From: Dendrophyllia cribrosa
Lineage: Eukaryota; Cnidaria; Anthozoa; Scleractinia; Dendrophylliidae
Length of the DNA: 64,000 nucleotides
Reading direction: 5' to 3'
Assembly: GCA_024195265.1 (NCBI GenBank)
Contig: JAJLRJ010000006.1
Coordinates: forward strand, 5,083,615-5,147,614
Shown: piece after piece, positions 1 through 11,681 of the stretch
How the letters are laid out: the number at the start of each line of letters is the position of its first letter
How positions within the stretch are numbered: position 1 is the first letter of the stretch
Position numbers and translations under genes: made by a program
Notes under the pieces: generated by a model
The model's database searches: none
Told to the model about the DNA's origin: nothing
The model's input: the letters and a program-made list of their open reading frames with translations, nothing else

Positions 1-140
1 ATGCTTTCAAAAATCTTTAAGAGTAGAAGGTATTCGAAGGAATCCTCTCTATATCGCGATTAAAAATTGTCATCAAAGTGCCAGTTCATGTGTTGTTTCA
101 GAATTGGTACCTCTTAGGGGTATAATTAGTTGATTATAAT

Positions 141-720
141 AGCGGAGATCTGCGGGCCGAAGGCCCGCGCGGAGCCCCATACTCATAGAACCCATGCTCA
201 TCATTTTTCATGGTCATGGCCAGCGGAATGTTTCGCGGGCGGCGTCTTTACATGTGTGAACGAGCGTTGGGCAGGGCTAATTCGCGGGCGCGTATGACGT
301 TGCAAAACATGCGCGTATGACGCCACACAACATCCGGGATATTAGCAATTTTGTTTTTCGCGCGGCTATACAGCCGAATGTCACGTCGGCTGTTCATGTG
401 TAGGCTAAATGCAAATATGTTTGTGTATTTTTTGCAATTCTGATTTCCAAATCAGTTTCTCGGGCAATTTTTGACAAGCATTAACTGTATTTTATTTGGA
501 AAGCAGTCGTACTAGTTATTCCAGACGGAGAAAAAGTTGTTTTCGTGAACTTTCGTAAGGTCTAAATGTACTGAGCAGACGGTCGCATAATACTGTTTTT
601 GAGAACTGCTAAAATTGAAAAATAGCCCGGTCGTCAATCTTAATTCTTGTGCTTCCGACCTTTCACCTTAGTTAAGCTTCACCATAGTTAAGCTTGTTTA
701 GAGAGCGACGCTGTTAGGCT
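141..720 (+). repeat. Dispersed repeat family 1, copy A
   Basis: The stretch matches two other places in this window (828-1625 and 47050-49570). Shared landmarks are a GC-rich head with gggccgaaggcccg, a 'cttattcatag'-like start of the body, a segment around 411-480 ending in ttctcgggcaatttttgaca, and a tail near 635-720 reading cttgtgcttccgacctttca. No coding sequence was recognised. It has no transposon insertion at the TA near 489, so it serves as an empty-site reference for copy C. Superfamily unknown. Confidence 0.7.
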
Positions 721-724
721 CGGC

Positions 725-726
<2 letters not shown>

Positions 727-818
<92 letters not shown>
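727..818. repeat. (CT)n(AT)n microsatellite
   Basis: About 45 bases of uninterrupted CT repeat run directly into about 46 bases of AT repeat. It lies between copies A and B of the dispersed repeat, at the 3' end of copy A, as if it were the tail of that element. Confidence 0.95.
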
Positions 819-823
<5 letters not shown>

Positions 824-827
824 CTAA

Positions 828-1625
828 ACCTATGCCCGTCATTTTTCATGGTCATGGCTAGCGGAATGTCTCGCGGGCGCGCCTCCGTGACATGCGTGTC
901 TGTCTGTCGTGCAAGGCCAACTCGCGGGCGCGTATGACATCGCAAAACATGTGCGTATGACGCCACACAACATCCGAGATGTTTGTTTTCATTACGGATT
1001 TCACAACCAAAGAAGCCGAGATGTAAAGAATTTCCAAGCAAGCGAGGGACTTAAAGGTAAAACAGATTACATTTTTCGATGGGAATTTATGTTGATATCA
1101 ATCCGTGATTGACTTTTTCTTTTGGAGGCAAGACAGCTCGGCGAACTCGATGCGCTATAAATGGTACTCGTTTTGCTTTTAAACATAAACTAATGGAGAT
1201 TTGAATAACATTTTTCGAAAGAAGACTGATTGTGTTGTCCATTTTTATGTGTTTGTTCATTCATTACATAGATTGAAAAGCTAATTTATTTAAACAAAAC
1301 AAGACTTAGACTTCACTCGCGTCGCCTAGTGCAAATATGTTTGTGTATTTTTGCAATTTTGATTTCCAAATCAGTTTCTCGGGCAATTTTTGACAAACAA
1401 CAACTATATTTTATTCGGAAAGTAGTCGTACTAGTTATTCTAGACAGAGAAAAGTTGTTTTTGTGAACTTTTGTACGGTCTAAATGTACTGTGCAGACGG
1501 TCGGGTAATACTGTTTTTGAGAATTGCTAAAATTTAAAAATAGCCCGGTCGTCAATCTTAATTCTTGTGCTTCCGACCTTTCACCTTCGTTAAGCTTCGT
1601 TAAGAGCGACGCTGTTAGGCTCAGC
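828..1625 (+). repeat. Dispersed repeat family 1, copy B
   Basis: Same family and order of segments as copy A: head with tcatttttcatggtcatggc, middle with cgatgggaatttatgttgat, tail with cttgtgcttccgacctttca, ending in ctgttaggctcagcctat followed by a short AT run. Open frames inside it are short and not conserved in frame between copies. Confidence 0.7.
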
Positions 1626-1978
1626 CTATCTATATATATAATATTGTCTGAGGGAGCCTATTTATTTATAAGCCCAGTGGATTCTTTTGGGCTTCCTTGC
1701 TCTTAAATTTTATATTTATTTACTGTAACTGTTTACAACACAGGGCAATAAACTAAACTTGAAACTTAAACTTGAAAATCTATTTGAGCCATGCCCATCA
1801 AACGAGACTCTGCAGCTGGTACCTTGTAAGCTGCTATATGCTACTATATTGGGTTAGGCTGCACCCCCGTCATTTTTAGATGGGAGTCCCCCCGGCATAT
1901 GACTACCCTCTTACTAATAAAAAACTTGGACATCGCTAAAATGCTACAAATAGAGTGAGTATTTTCGTTGTGTTTTAG

Positions 1979-2716
1979 GAGGTGGATGGGGCTTTAAGTT
2001 TTCCGCTAGTGCAAGCTACAAAGAATCCGTGGCGCAGATGTCTTCAGGAGAGTTCTTGTACATTATTTCCCAGGCGCAGTGCCGTTATTACTTCAGCAAA
2101 ATTGACCTCACCGAACCGCCGCCGTTTCATCCAGGTTTTGTGAGCTGGGCGAAGAGACTGTCCTCCTCTGATGCTAATCAAAATGACATCATTCAGTTCA
2201 TTAAATACTTTGGAACTCATTACGTATCAGAAGTAACTTTTGGAGCACGATTCATGAAAAACCACAAAGTCAGCCAAACAAAATACGAAGAGCTCAGGCA
2301 GAAGAAGATAAGTGTAGAGGCGCAAGCCAGCTACTCTGGGATTTTCAGTGTAGGGGGAGGGTTGTCGATGGATTCGGAGCAACGATCCGCGGTCTCGAAC
2401 TTTCAGAAGTCGGTGGAAACTAGCACTATTACTGTGGGAGCAGCTCCTCCTAGCAACGGTGATGCGATGACATGGGCTTCCTCGGTACAAGAAAACCCGG
2501 TTCCTATAACATACTCTCTATCAGCCATTCACAACCTTTTTAATGAGAGATATACCGAGCACCTTCCTGGTGTGAACTTGAAAGTCGTGCGAGAGAAGCT
2601 GATTAACGCCTCAAAGAATTATTGTCAGGCTTTGAAACAAGAGGGACGCATTGATTCGTGTGACGACGGCATTCATTTGGGGACGTCTCTGCAAAACGTT
2701 TATGTACAATCTTACG
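1979..2716 (+). CDS. MACPF-domain protein, MACPF exon (gene partial, 5' exons outside)
   Basis: The exon is bounded by a tgttttag acceptor and a ttacg/gtaata donor and is open throughout. It encodes about 245 residues in the frame whose first full codon is at 1981. The MACPF signature (Y-F-G-T-H-Y followed by V and an amphipathic strand) lies around residues 79-84, followed by a glycine-rich stretch (GGGLSMDSEQ) and the long helical bundle typical of MACPF folds. The family comprises secreted pore-forming or cell-adhesion proteins of immunity and venom; which role applies here is not shown. Signal peptide and first MACPF exons are not in the window, which holds only repeats to the left. The exon ends in phase 1, matching the next exon at 5072. 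Confidence 0.85.
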
Positions 2717-3068
2717 GTAATATTATCACTTGGTTTTTTAGATTTAGATATAGTGTCAATATCTTTGATTATACATTATACTGAATTCTTCGTGCATTTT
2801 GATTGGTCATTAGCTATGATCTATTAGAGCACAGACGAATGGAGAATTTGTGTTTCGTCCAAAATGGCGAACAGTTTTAATTTGAAAATCTGGACGAGAT
2901 TATTCCGGAAAGGGCAGGTGAAGTCATCGAAAAAATGTTTTGCAGAAGCTATTGACAATTAGGGAAAAGACTTAACCGAAGCGAAAAGTAATAGCCAAAA
3001 TTAGAAAACATCCTCCAACAGAAACGAGTCTAGTTTTCCTTCTCTGTTATTGTGTTAAACAAATAGAT

Positions 3069-3205
3069 TCCATTTTGCCGTGCGTCTGTTCTGCTAGATC
3101 CCAGAAGACGTCAACATACGGTAAGAACATCAGCGACCTTTTTTCTTACCACATTTTGACGTCATCTGAGATCTATAACTGAATAAATGCACGGCAAAAT
3201 GAGAT
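3069..3205. repeat. Foldback (hairpin) element
   Basis: The outer segment cattttgccgtgc is repeated inverted at the right end (gcacggcaaaatg), and the inner arms pair over agatc..cagaagacgtcaa..ggtaagaa against ttcttacc..ttgacgtc.tctgagatct. It looks like a small MITE or its remnant. Confidence 0.7.
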
Positions 3206-3286
3206 CTCAGTATTTGTTAAATGGCAACGATGTAGAGTCTACAATAGACGCCAGAATATAGAAGATAAAAACATCTCCCAGCGTAA

Positions 3287-3700
3287 AGGCTGGTTTTCAC
3301 TAGCGACGCAGTTGGAGTCGAAACCCGGGAGTCGGAGACGTCGTAATCAGAAGCGTATCTAGTGGAGATCAAACAACGAAGTCATATGCAGAGTTTCCGA
3401 TTGCACTTATGATTCTTGTCGGAGTCGTTAAAGCAGGGAAAGGCCATTGTGATTTGTTCATGTCTCTTCTGCTTGCGACTCCGACAACCTAGTTTTCACT
3501 AATTAAATTGTAAGCGACGGAGCTAAAAGCGCAATCGGAAGAAAATGAAAACCTTCTGATTCTTCCGACTCCGATTCCGTGGAGATAAAGACTCCGCTTA
3601 CGACCGCGTTGTTTGATTTTCACTAGGTCCTAAGCACCCTTACGACTCCGATTACGGCTCGGACTCCGACTCCGATGCTAGTGAAAGCGAAGAGGGGCAT
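3287..3700. mobile_element. MITE-like element with imperfect inverted ends
   Basis: The left end reads ttttcactagcgacg and the right end, inverted, reads ctttcactagcatcgg. The interior is a series of degenerate 'gactccgactccga' repeats in both orientations. No ORF. Confidence 0.6.
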
Positions 3701-5071
3701 GCATACTCAACTTGGATCATTCCCCCTATGTTATCATGTAACTTGTAAGAACGCTTTCAAGTCAAAATCAACAAACAGAACACAACATCGAGAGAGTACA
3801 TTCCATAATAAACTCTCTCTAAAGCTCTCTATTGTTCATATCTAACAAACACGTGCATTTTCACCCGATAAAAACCGTAATATTGTTATGTTTAATTATC
3901 GCGGGCGACGAAGGAACCCGATTTCTAATCCGGTCGATGATGGAGATTTTTGGAAATATCCTACACGTTCACATCCTGCACTTTTTAGGAGAACCGCTGA
4001 AAAAAAGGTTATATCGCCTGCGCTCCCTAACGCATCGTTGCATCTAGTTTAATAAAATTGAGCCAACAGAAAGATCAGTAACACGAGATAAACACTTTAT
4101 ATGTAAGTGCCCTGTACAATCTTATTTTACAATGTTTTATCACTCTTTAGGAATGTCTTGGAACTTCGCAATCTAGAAACGTATAACAATTTTCGTTAGA
4201 GCCATCACCCATACCCTTGCACAGACTAATACCAAATATAAGGCGTCTTACTTAGAAGCAACCTTCGCTCTTGGAGTAACGCGTTCAATAAAGGTCATCG
4301 TTCTGTCCCAACCCTCGTCCATAAGTCTTGTTGAAGGGAATATAGTATAACGTGTTGATAATCGATTACATCTTATGATATGAGGGGTTTAACCCTTTAA
4401 GGTGGGGGTTTACCTAAATGCCATTTTTACGCCACTTAACACGGGTTTAATGGAAATATGTCGTTCCCGTTTCGAGCAATCCAAAAACGCTTCGCTCATG
4501 ACATGAATCTATGTTATGGGGTGATTTGCAAATTTTGGGGTGATTTTTCGGTATATTTGGAAGGAGATAGTTTTTCTCAAAGGTGTTGTAAAATTCAGAG
4601 AAATAAGAAATTTTGAAGATTTAATGAAGTTTTAAAATTAGAATTTGTAGTTAATAATTAATAGACGGACACCAAGTTAATCCAGTAGCAACCTGGGCTG
4701 CTCTTCTCTCTTGCGTGGGTATCAACTGTCTGTTGGTGTTCCAAAAATCATTTTCTTTCTTCTATCCCTTCTTTTAACCCCTTAAAATTTCATTCAATTT
4801 CAGGTAGAACCTCCCTTAACTCCCAAGAATGCCAGAAATCGAAATTCAAGAAAAATCTCAAATTTAATTTTGTAAAATAGTGAAAGACAAATGATGTCAT
4901 GCAAAAGTACTACCGAAGAGGTTTCATTTGAACGGTGGCACCATAGAATTTTGTCCACAATCTGAAAAGTTAGAACTACACTATTACATGCCTGCAAAAT
5001 TGACTCGGGGAGTGGAAGGGTTTAAACGAATCTGGGCTGTTATACCAAGACTCTCTTCTTTACTTTTGCAG

Positions 5072-5568
5072 GATACAGGTATTTGCCAAACGTGGATGAG
5101 ACGGATTGTCGAGCCATTTGTCTTTTAGAGGAGAAGTGCGTGGCAGTACAGTACACTGAGCATACGGGCATTTTTATCTGGCGAGGGTGCAAGCTCCTGG
5201 ACACGACCAGGAAGTTAATAACGGTCAATGCAAATGCAAAATCATCCAAAGTTGTCGTGTTCCTTCCAAGGCTGCAAAGAGAAAAGAAGAATTTTATTTT
5301 GTATCAGCTGAAGGTGAAGCCAAATCAACAGCGTCGTGATGCGGTGCATGCCTCCAATGTTACAGTTTGTAGTTCCTCTTGTGCACAGGACGCCTTCTGC
5401 CAGGCATTCGTCATGTGCAACCCTGTTAAAGGAAGTTGGTGCGAGAAAGCCACAGGTAACTGCTTGTTGTATTCAAAACAACAGATCACTGCTATTGAAA
5501 TGGATGTGCATTCCGAGATGCATTTTGTGTGGAAAGATTATACTCAAGTTTCAGAGAATTCCAATTGA
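5072..5568 (+). CDS. Cysteine-rich C-terminal exon of the MACPF gene
   Basis: After an acceptor (tacttttgcag) an open exon runs to a TGA at 5566-5568. Its first two bases complete the split codon left by the MACPF exon, so the two join in frame across a 2.36-kb intron. It encodes about 165 residues with ten or more cysteines, in two clusters: near the start (TDCRAICLLEEKC) and near residues 100-135 (CSSSCAQDAFCQAFVMC). The spacing resembles PAN/apple-type disulphide modules, which bind carbohydrate or protein; this assignment is tentative. Whether further exons lie inside the intron is not excluded. Confidence 0.7.
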
Positions 5569-5581
5569 ATCAGGAGGACAC

Positions 5582-6070
5582 CCAAGGAGGAATGTTTAGG
5601 AAAACGCTTGGAATGGCGTTGTACTGTTTTTCTAATCTCGTACCCAGATCTCCCACTGTCAGGTCAGTACAGTAAAAGCACGAGTGAGATCTGGATACGA
5701 GATTACTGTTTTCCTTTATCATTTTAGTGTCTTTAAAGGAAACTATATGAAAGTGAATACCATTTGACCTTTTCGGTTCGTAGCTAAATATTTCAGCGGT
5801 AGAAAATTTTAGGGAGTTAGACTACGAGCAGTCTCTCTTTCCCAGCTTAGCCCGTCGAGCGAGAAACGAAAAATTAAACATCAGCGAACGGATAATGGCC
5901 GCGCGAAACTGGCTGCCTTTTCCTTTTCGAAAGTTTGAGGCGACATTTTTCTGTTTATTACGAATTTTTGAGATGACTGATGACTTCCGAATAGCTTTTC
6001 CACCGAAACGAGTCGTTGGATGCATCAGCTTCTGATGAATGCAAGCCATTATTAAACTCCTGAATAAATC
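5582..6070 (+). repeat. Dispersed repeat family 2, copy 1
   Basis: The stretch aligns with 21420-22140: shared segments include ggaaaac.cttggaatggcg, aactatatgaaag, agctaaatatt.cagc and ttacgaatttttgagatgac. It carries an extra hairpin (5633-5704, arms taatctcgtacccagatctc and its complement) not present in the second copy. A short piece also occurs near 31019. Superfamily unknown. Confidence 0.65.
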
Positions 6071-6493
6071 GTCAAGTTTAAACAAAGAAAATCGTAAGTA
6101 CGACATGTTCAAAAATATGTTTTTTTTCGGCACCCTTCTATTCAACTTGATTAAGCATTGAATTTGGCTACTTTTAATATTCATTAGTTTTCTCAGTTCT
6201 TAATGATAAGTTTCCGAATGAAGCTACATCAAACACTCGAACGAGTGATTCATCAGGTATCCAAACACCCTTCTCTTTAACTTGCCAGTGATTAATCTCT
6301 TAAACCGCTAGAACTACTATGGTCTACTCTCAAAATGCTACGAAACATGATTAGCTTGATCTCCGCTGGCCTTTTCATACTTAGAACACTACAAGCCATG
6401 TAGGTGTCTCTGATCTTCATCTCATCACCTGCTACGTGTCTCAAATCATATGATGACAGGGCTTTTTCTATGGCAGCTCCATCTCTATAGTAT

Positions 6494-6740
6494 AAGGGAA
6501 AGTTCATTTATTATGACAAGGGGGGGGGGGGGGGGGGGGATGAAGATATTGAAACTCGAAGCTTGAAATTTTAGCAGCCCCCCTCGCTAGTCGAAAAAAT
6601 TTCAAACCCCCCCTCCTAGCCCCCCTCCTATTAGCCCAACAATTTTTTCAGAGCCCCCACTTCGGGTGTCTAAAAATTTTAGGAGCCCCCCCTCAATATC
6701 TTCATCCCCCCCCCCTTGTCATATTAAATGAACTTTCCCT
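6494..6740. mobile_element. MITE with ~45-bp TIRs and a poly-G run
   Basis: The left end (agggaaagttcattta.tatgacaagggg) is inverted at the right end (ccccttgtcatattaaatgaactttccct). The TIRs enclose a G run next to gatgaagatattga and its complement, then C-rich filler. No ORF. Non-autonomous DNA transposon of unknown superfamily. Confidence 0.8.
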
Positions 6741-6770
6741 AAGCTACCTGGGGACCTTTAATAGATCTTG

Positions 6771-6845
6771 TAAATGAATGAATGAATGAATGAATGAGGG
6801 GGTGAATGAATGAGCGAGCGAGTGAATGAATGAATGAATCGGAAT
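6771..6845. repeat. (GAAT)n microsatellite
   Basis: Repeated gaat units with interruptions (gggg, gcgagcgag), just right of the MITE. Confidence 0.9.
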
Positions 6846-7346
6846 GAATGAATGGTTTGAAGAAGAAGCTAAAAATGGAATGCATAAAGAACAAGCTAAA
6901 GACGTATTTGTTTCGGCTCGTTTTTTAGTAACTTGTTTTCAGCGATATTCAAGCATATTTTAGACGTATATTAGATTTCACTATTTCGTTTTATTATAAA
7001 TAATTTCTATTTTTAACTGATTGTAAAGGCACTATATAGCTGATCGATTATCATTCATAAACAAGACATAAGATGAAATTTGAATGTTAACTGTAATATT
7101 AGGAATTCCTGTTAATTAAGTGTTACAATGTATCCTCAGATATTAATAAAAGTGTAACTGCAAAAGTGAAGTAATTGATGAAATTTTGCCATAAGCATGC
7201 CAGAGAGAAATTAACAGACTCCTGAGGCTTTGGAAGTTTTGTCCAGTTTACAGCTCACTTTTTATAGAGTAAGTGTAATTGCTAAAAAATGTCTTTATTT
7301 AATTTGACTCTATAAAAAACCTTGTAGCACAGACAACCCTAAGACA

Positions 7347-8210
7347 ATGAGCTGTTTTTCGTTGTCCCAGCTGGGAAAATTTTGTTCAGTGAGTTTATCC
7401 ACAAATCACCTGCAAAAAATATTTAAAGATGTTCCTTTCATCGCTTACCGTCGTTCACCAAACCTTCGCGACCTTTTGGTTAGAGCTAAACTAAAAAACA
7501 CTAACACGACACCAAAGCCCACCTCTCGCACTTTCCGCTGCAACTCCACTCATGGATGTCTCACTTGTCCTTACATTGACAATGGTAGAACTTCGTATAC
7601 TTTTGGCAACACCGGGGAAATTAGACAAATAAAACAACATTTAACCTGTAATTCTAGTAACCTCACATATATGATAGAATGTAAAAAATGTAAAAAACAA
7701 TATATAGGGGAAACCAAACGCACGATTCGTGAACGCTTCACAGAACACAGACAAGGAACAAACAACCCACATCACGCCAACTCCACAGCAGCGGTCCCTA
7801 CACATTTCAACTTACCAGGCCACTCTTCCGCAGACATGAGACTCATCCCGCTTGAAACTGCAGCCTACCATCAATGCTTCCCGTCGAAAAGCACGCGAGG
7901 CCTTTTTAATTCATAGAGGGAACACTTTGTCACCAGAAGGCATTAACCGAAGGAACGAACGCTGAAATCATTTTTATATCATACACTATATATGTCATAT
8001 ATTATTTTTATCTTATGTTTACAAGTGCGCTGTCTACATGTCATGTACTAGCCAATCATTTTTAACCATGTAATTTTCAAATTTTAGGAGCCGTTACAAT
8101 ATTTTCTTTCAGTACAGCCTTGGCCCTGAGGAAGACTAATACTATTAGTCGAAATATTGACCATTAATAAATCTGCCCTTTGCCGTAGTGCCAGCCTTGC
8201 ATTCAGTTTT
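7347..8210 (+). mobile_element. Penelope-like retroelement 3' fragment with GIY-YIG domain (broken)
   Basis: The open frame to 7916 encodes the end of a Penelope-like (PLE) polyprotein: the segment with FRCNS..GCLTCPYI, then MIECKKCKKQYIGETKRTIRERFTEH, which is the CxxC plus GIY-YIG endonuclease core of EN+ PLEs. A one-base frame change near 7880 moves the ending (reading KAREAFLIHRGNTL and INRRNER, stop near 7965) into another frame, so the copy is dead. The reverse-transcriptase part is absent. The 3' tail runs to about 8210 and contains a hammerhead-like core. Seen: motifs and frame break. Family knowledge: PLEs pair an RT with a GIY-YIG nuclease. Confidence 0.85.
8120..8160 (+). ncRNA. 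Hammerhead-ribozyme-like core in the PLE tail
   Basis: ctgagga (8126-8132) is followed by a perfect 7-bp stem (8134-8140 with 8144-8150, loop act) and then gaaa (8151-8154). This is the CUGANGA / helix II / GAAA arrangement of hammerhead ribozymes, which are known in PLEs. There is one extra A before helix II, and I could not place a clean cleavage triplet with helix III, so it is probably degenerate. Confidence 0.4.
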
Positions 8211-8298
8211 GTATTTTCACAGTGTAAAAGCCTAAGTTATGAGGATTAGCTTTGAAGTCTTTAAAGAAAAATGCACTGATGATATGTTATTTGTTTAT

Positions 8299-8693
8299 GG
8301 CCCTGTCACACTATTGCGTATCGTACTAGCGTATGCCAGCGTATGAAAAATGTCACTCATACGCTGGTATACGCTGACAAACGCTAGGGGTACGTTAGGC
8401 ATAGGTTGTATACGTTTCAAGCACGGTCGCATACGGTGGCATACGCTGGCATACGGCGAGGCAGACAATTTTTTTAAGCATGCTTAAAAATTTTGTGCGT
8501 ATTCGGACGTATGGTTTATACGCTAGGCATTAGCTGAATACGCGAGAGTTACGCTAGAGGTACGTTACTCAAAGGTCAAGTACGCTGGTCATACGCTGTA
8601 TTTGCAAGATAATTTCGTGCGTATGAAAATTATTTTATGAATTTTCATACGCAACTCATACGTTTCTTTAATACGCAATGGTGTGACAGGGCC
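8299..8693. mobile_element. MITE, TIR ggccctgtcacac
   Basis: Ends ggccctgtcacactattgcgta and tacgcaatggtgtgacagggcc are inverted copies with one mismatch. The interior is made of degenerate tacgc / gcgta repeats in both orientations. No ORF. Confidence 0.9.
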
Positions 8694-8756
8694 TTTACCA
8701 AACGTATTACACAAACCACTATTTCTGTATTTAACGTGTAAATGTCTTGTCATTAG

Positions 8757-8835
8757 TATAAATAAATAAATAAATAAATAAAAGATCACAGCAAAAAACA
8801 ACAACAACAACAACAACAACAACAAAAAACAAAAG
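8757..8835. repeat. (AAAT)n and (ACA)n microsatellites
   Basis: aaataaataaat units followed within 20 bases by acaacaacaac units. Confidence 0.9.
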
Positions 8836-9007
8836 GCAAGTCAGGCATATGTTATTATATGTATGTACCACACTCCTGGAAAAGAAGAGTGGATCAACAG
8901 TGACACCGACAAGTACTCAAGTATGTACCACAGATGTACTGCAGGTGATGTTGTAGGAAGAGCCCTTCGTCTCGTCATGCATACCTGCATACTTTAACTG
9001 AACTCAA

Positions 9008-9545
9008 CAGGATAGCTTAGAGACCTGGGATATTAAACTTAGGGACCAGGCTTAGCGACCTGGGATAGCTTTGAGACCTGGGATACTAAACTTAGGAATC
9101 TGGCTTAGGGACCTGGGATATTAAACTAAGGGAACTCGTTTAGGGAACTGGGATATTAAACTTTATAGGGACCTGGCTTAGAGACCTGTGATATTAAACT
9201 TAGGGACCTGGGATATTAAATCTAGGGACCTGAGATAGCTTTGAGATCTGGGATCGGATATTAAAGTTAGGGACCTGGGAAAGCTTTGAGACCTGGGATA
9301 TTAAAATTAGGGAAATGGCTTAGTGACCTGGGATAGCTTCTGGGATATTTAACTTAGAGACCTGGGATATTAAACTTAGGGACCTGGCTTAGGGATCTCG
9401 GATAGCTTTGATGCCTGGGATATTAAACTTAGAGACGTGAGATATTAAACTTAGGGTCCTGGCTTGGGGACCTGGGATAGCTTTGAGACCTGAAATATTT
9501 AACTAAGGGACCTGGGACATTAAACTTAGGGACTTGGGATTAGGC
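9008..9545 (+). repeat. Degenerate minisatellite (gggacctgggatattaaactta)
   Basis: About 20 imperfect units of roughly 22-28 bases, built on gggacctgggatattaaact alternating with gggacctggcttag and gacctgggatagctttga. The alternation suggests an original two-part unit of about 50 bases. No ORF. Confidence 0.9.
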
Positions 9546-9651
9546 CTGTCCCGATTTTGCTCCTAAAATTCTGTAAAGCTGCTCCCTATAAGACCTAGAA
9601 TGCCAAAATGGGGCTAAAACGTTTAGTTACCAAAATCCAAAATGTTGCAAC

Positions 9652-9690
9652 CCAACTGAGTTGATAAGGTAAATTGGCCAATGCTTCGCT
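9652..9690. repeat. Small fragment of a PLE terminal repeat
   Basis: caactgagttgataaggtaa followed by attggcca matches, with one mismatch, the left end of the Penelope-like insertion at 16597. Confidence 0.5.
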
Positions 9691-10191
9691 CAGCTAAGCG
9701 GGTCACCCGGCTAGCCGGATCAATTTCCCTCCATGTAAACAGGTCTTAAAAGTGCCAGGTAGCTCTGAGAACGAGACCGAGAATGGCTACATCCACTCCC
9801 GAGCATGTGTCAGTTGTGTGACATTAGACCTGGCCACGCCTTCGGTCACGCCATTGGGGTGTCCAGAGTCATGTAATTCAGCGGATGTTCCCTCAAAGAA
9901 ACAAAATGGCGTTTTTCTTCAAAACGGCTCTCTGTGATCGAAATGAAAGGATAATATTCCCGTGACTGGTAGGTACACAATTGAAAAACCTCCAAAGATA
10001 TTTCATTTCTGTGAATGTCTTTAGTTATGGTACTATTCATTATGCCCGTTAACGTTTGCTTGACACGATTATGAGGTACATGTACGCTGCAAGATCAGAG
10101 ATTATTTATCAGCGAGGTTTGTTTTGTTTAGCGGTTTAAGCTTAAGCTAATATCAGCTAAGGATTGTTCATTTGTTTTCCAGTTATTTGTC

Positions 10192-11681
10192 ATGTATTCC
10201 GAGTGGGTTTCTCTTCGAAACACGCTACAGCGTGACCGTAATAACAGAAGTGTTCTGCACAATTTTCCTCCTCCCGTGGGAAGAGACGTCGCGCACACGG
10301 TCGTCAAAACTCTTGTTAACACGGGAACACAAGAGTCGCTTCGCTCGGAGAAGGAGTTGGATTGGATTATGGAAGTTCTGTGTTATGGCTTAACTCTTCA
10401 AATGACTGAGAGTGATGGCGAAATTGTAAAGGGTTGTGTCAACATATATCTGGACTGGCTCACTGTTCTAGCAACTCCCAAGAAAGGAATTCCCGATTCC
10501 CTGCTAAAGTCCCCGGAGAAATACGCCAAAGAGATTTTCCAACACTTTCGTAACCTTTTTGTGCGAAGGGGGGAAGGAAATTTAGCTTTGCAAGCTTCCT
10601 TGTGTATCAGAGTATTGCAAGTGATTCAGGCAACAGCAGCAGAAGCGAAAATGTCACCTTTGACGTGGGAGGCATTGCTAAAGTTTTTGATGATTATAAA
10701 TGACATGCTTCTTTCACCACCAAACATGTCAGGTGGACTTGCAGAACACTTGTGCGAGAAATTGATCAGTGTCCTGCTAGAAGTGTGGTTGTATGCCAGC
10801 TGTCATCATTTTCCTGCGCCCTCAATGTGGAAAACATTGCATGAGCTTTGTGTCTCATGGCGGCATCACAGTGCAATGATTGACTATTGGAGTAGAACTT
10901 CTCTTTCTCTCACGAAAAGAGTTATACAGTACATGTATGGTCCTAGCTTTCCTCTACCTCTGGTCCCAACAAGGAAGAGTGATGTCCGACTGCCAGCCAA
11001 TTTAGCCAATGATTGCCTCATGCAGTGCTGGTTCAGAATTCTTCATATCATTGGCAATCCCATTGATCTCTGCAAGAAGGAAGTCATTAGTGATACGCCG
11101 AAATTCAAAGAGTTTGCATTGGCAAGCGAAGAGGTAATGTCACCTGAGGCCCATCCCTGCTTGAAGATGCTACCACAGAATTTCTTGCAAGCAATGAAAG
11201 GCACCGCGGTGCTTGTAAATGCATTTCTCAGCATTACAACCACAGTGGATGAGCCAGTAAAGCACACACCAATCCCAGCCCCAACAAAAAGTTCTAGCCC
11301 TCCAGCCGCCAAAAAACGTGACCAGAAATCCTTGAGCATTGGTGTGGCTTTGGGTTTAAATGAACTGACAGGAATGGTAAGATCACAAACAGTTCCATCT
11401 AGACCCAGCAGTGGAACGTCATCCACTGGGCTGCCACAGTTAGACCCTTTTCATGCAGAGCTAACAGGTTTACCATCCACTTCATTTCTGTTCCCAAGAT
11501 CTCCAGCATCTGACACTGAAAAACCATCTGGAGACAGTGTGCTGCATTTGTTCGGAGCATGGCTCTTTGATGCTATATTTGCCAAACTGGATGTGCCAGC
11601 AAACTTTAGGGCTCTTGGAAAGATATATGAAGGATTTGTTGGAAATTCTGTCCCTGAAATGATAGGAGCAGGCAGAATTGG
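10192..11681 (+). CDS. RALGAPB: RALGAPB coding exon 1
   Basis: Starts at ATG, 9 bases after the acceptor; ends ..agaattgg/gtaagt in phase 2. At 496 codons it is an unusually large first exon and holds the conserved [10 protein letters not shown] region and the Ser/Pro-rich linker (residues ~355-445). Confidence 0.95.

Larger units (their letters stand above)
2717..5071 (+). other. Intron of the MACPF gene with foldback elements
   Basis: No coding sequence recognised. It contains an imperfect hairpin element (3069-3205) and a MITE-like element (3287-3700), listed separately, and near 4917-4990 a copy of a dispersed repeat also seen at 35787-35860 (shared text caccatag... and agttagaacta/cac). 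Confidence 0.6.

Noticed and set aside
688..1041. 117-codon minus-strand frame
   Set aside because: It runs through the CT/AT microsatellite (RERERE and IYIYIY) and a non-coding repeat.
3832..4047. 71-codon frame in the MACPF intron
   Set aside because: No splice phase match with the flanking exons and no recognisable domain.
5822..6184. 120-codon minus-strand frame
   Set aside because: Lies in dispersed repeat family 2; the second copy at 21420 does not keep the frame.
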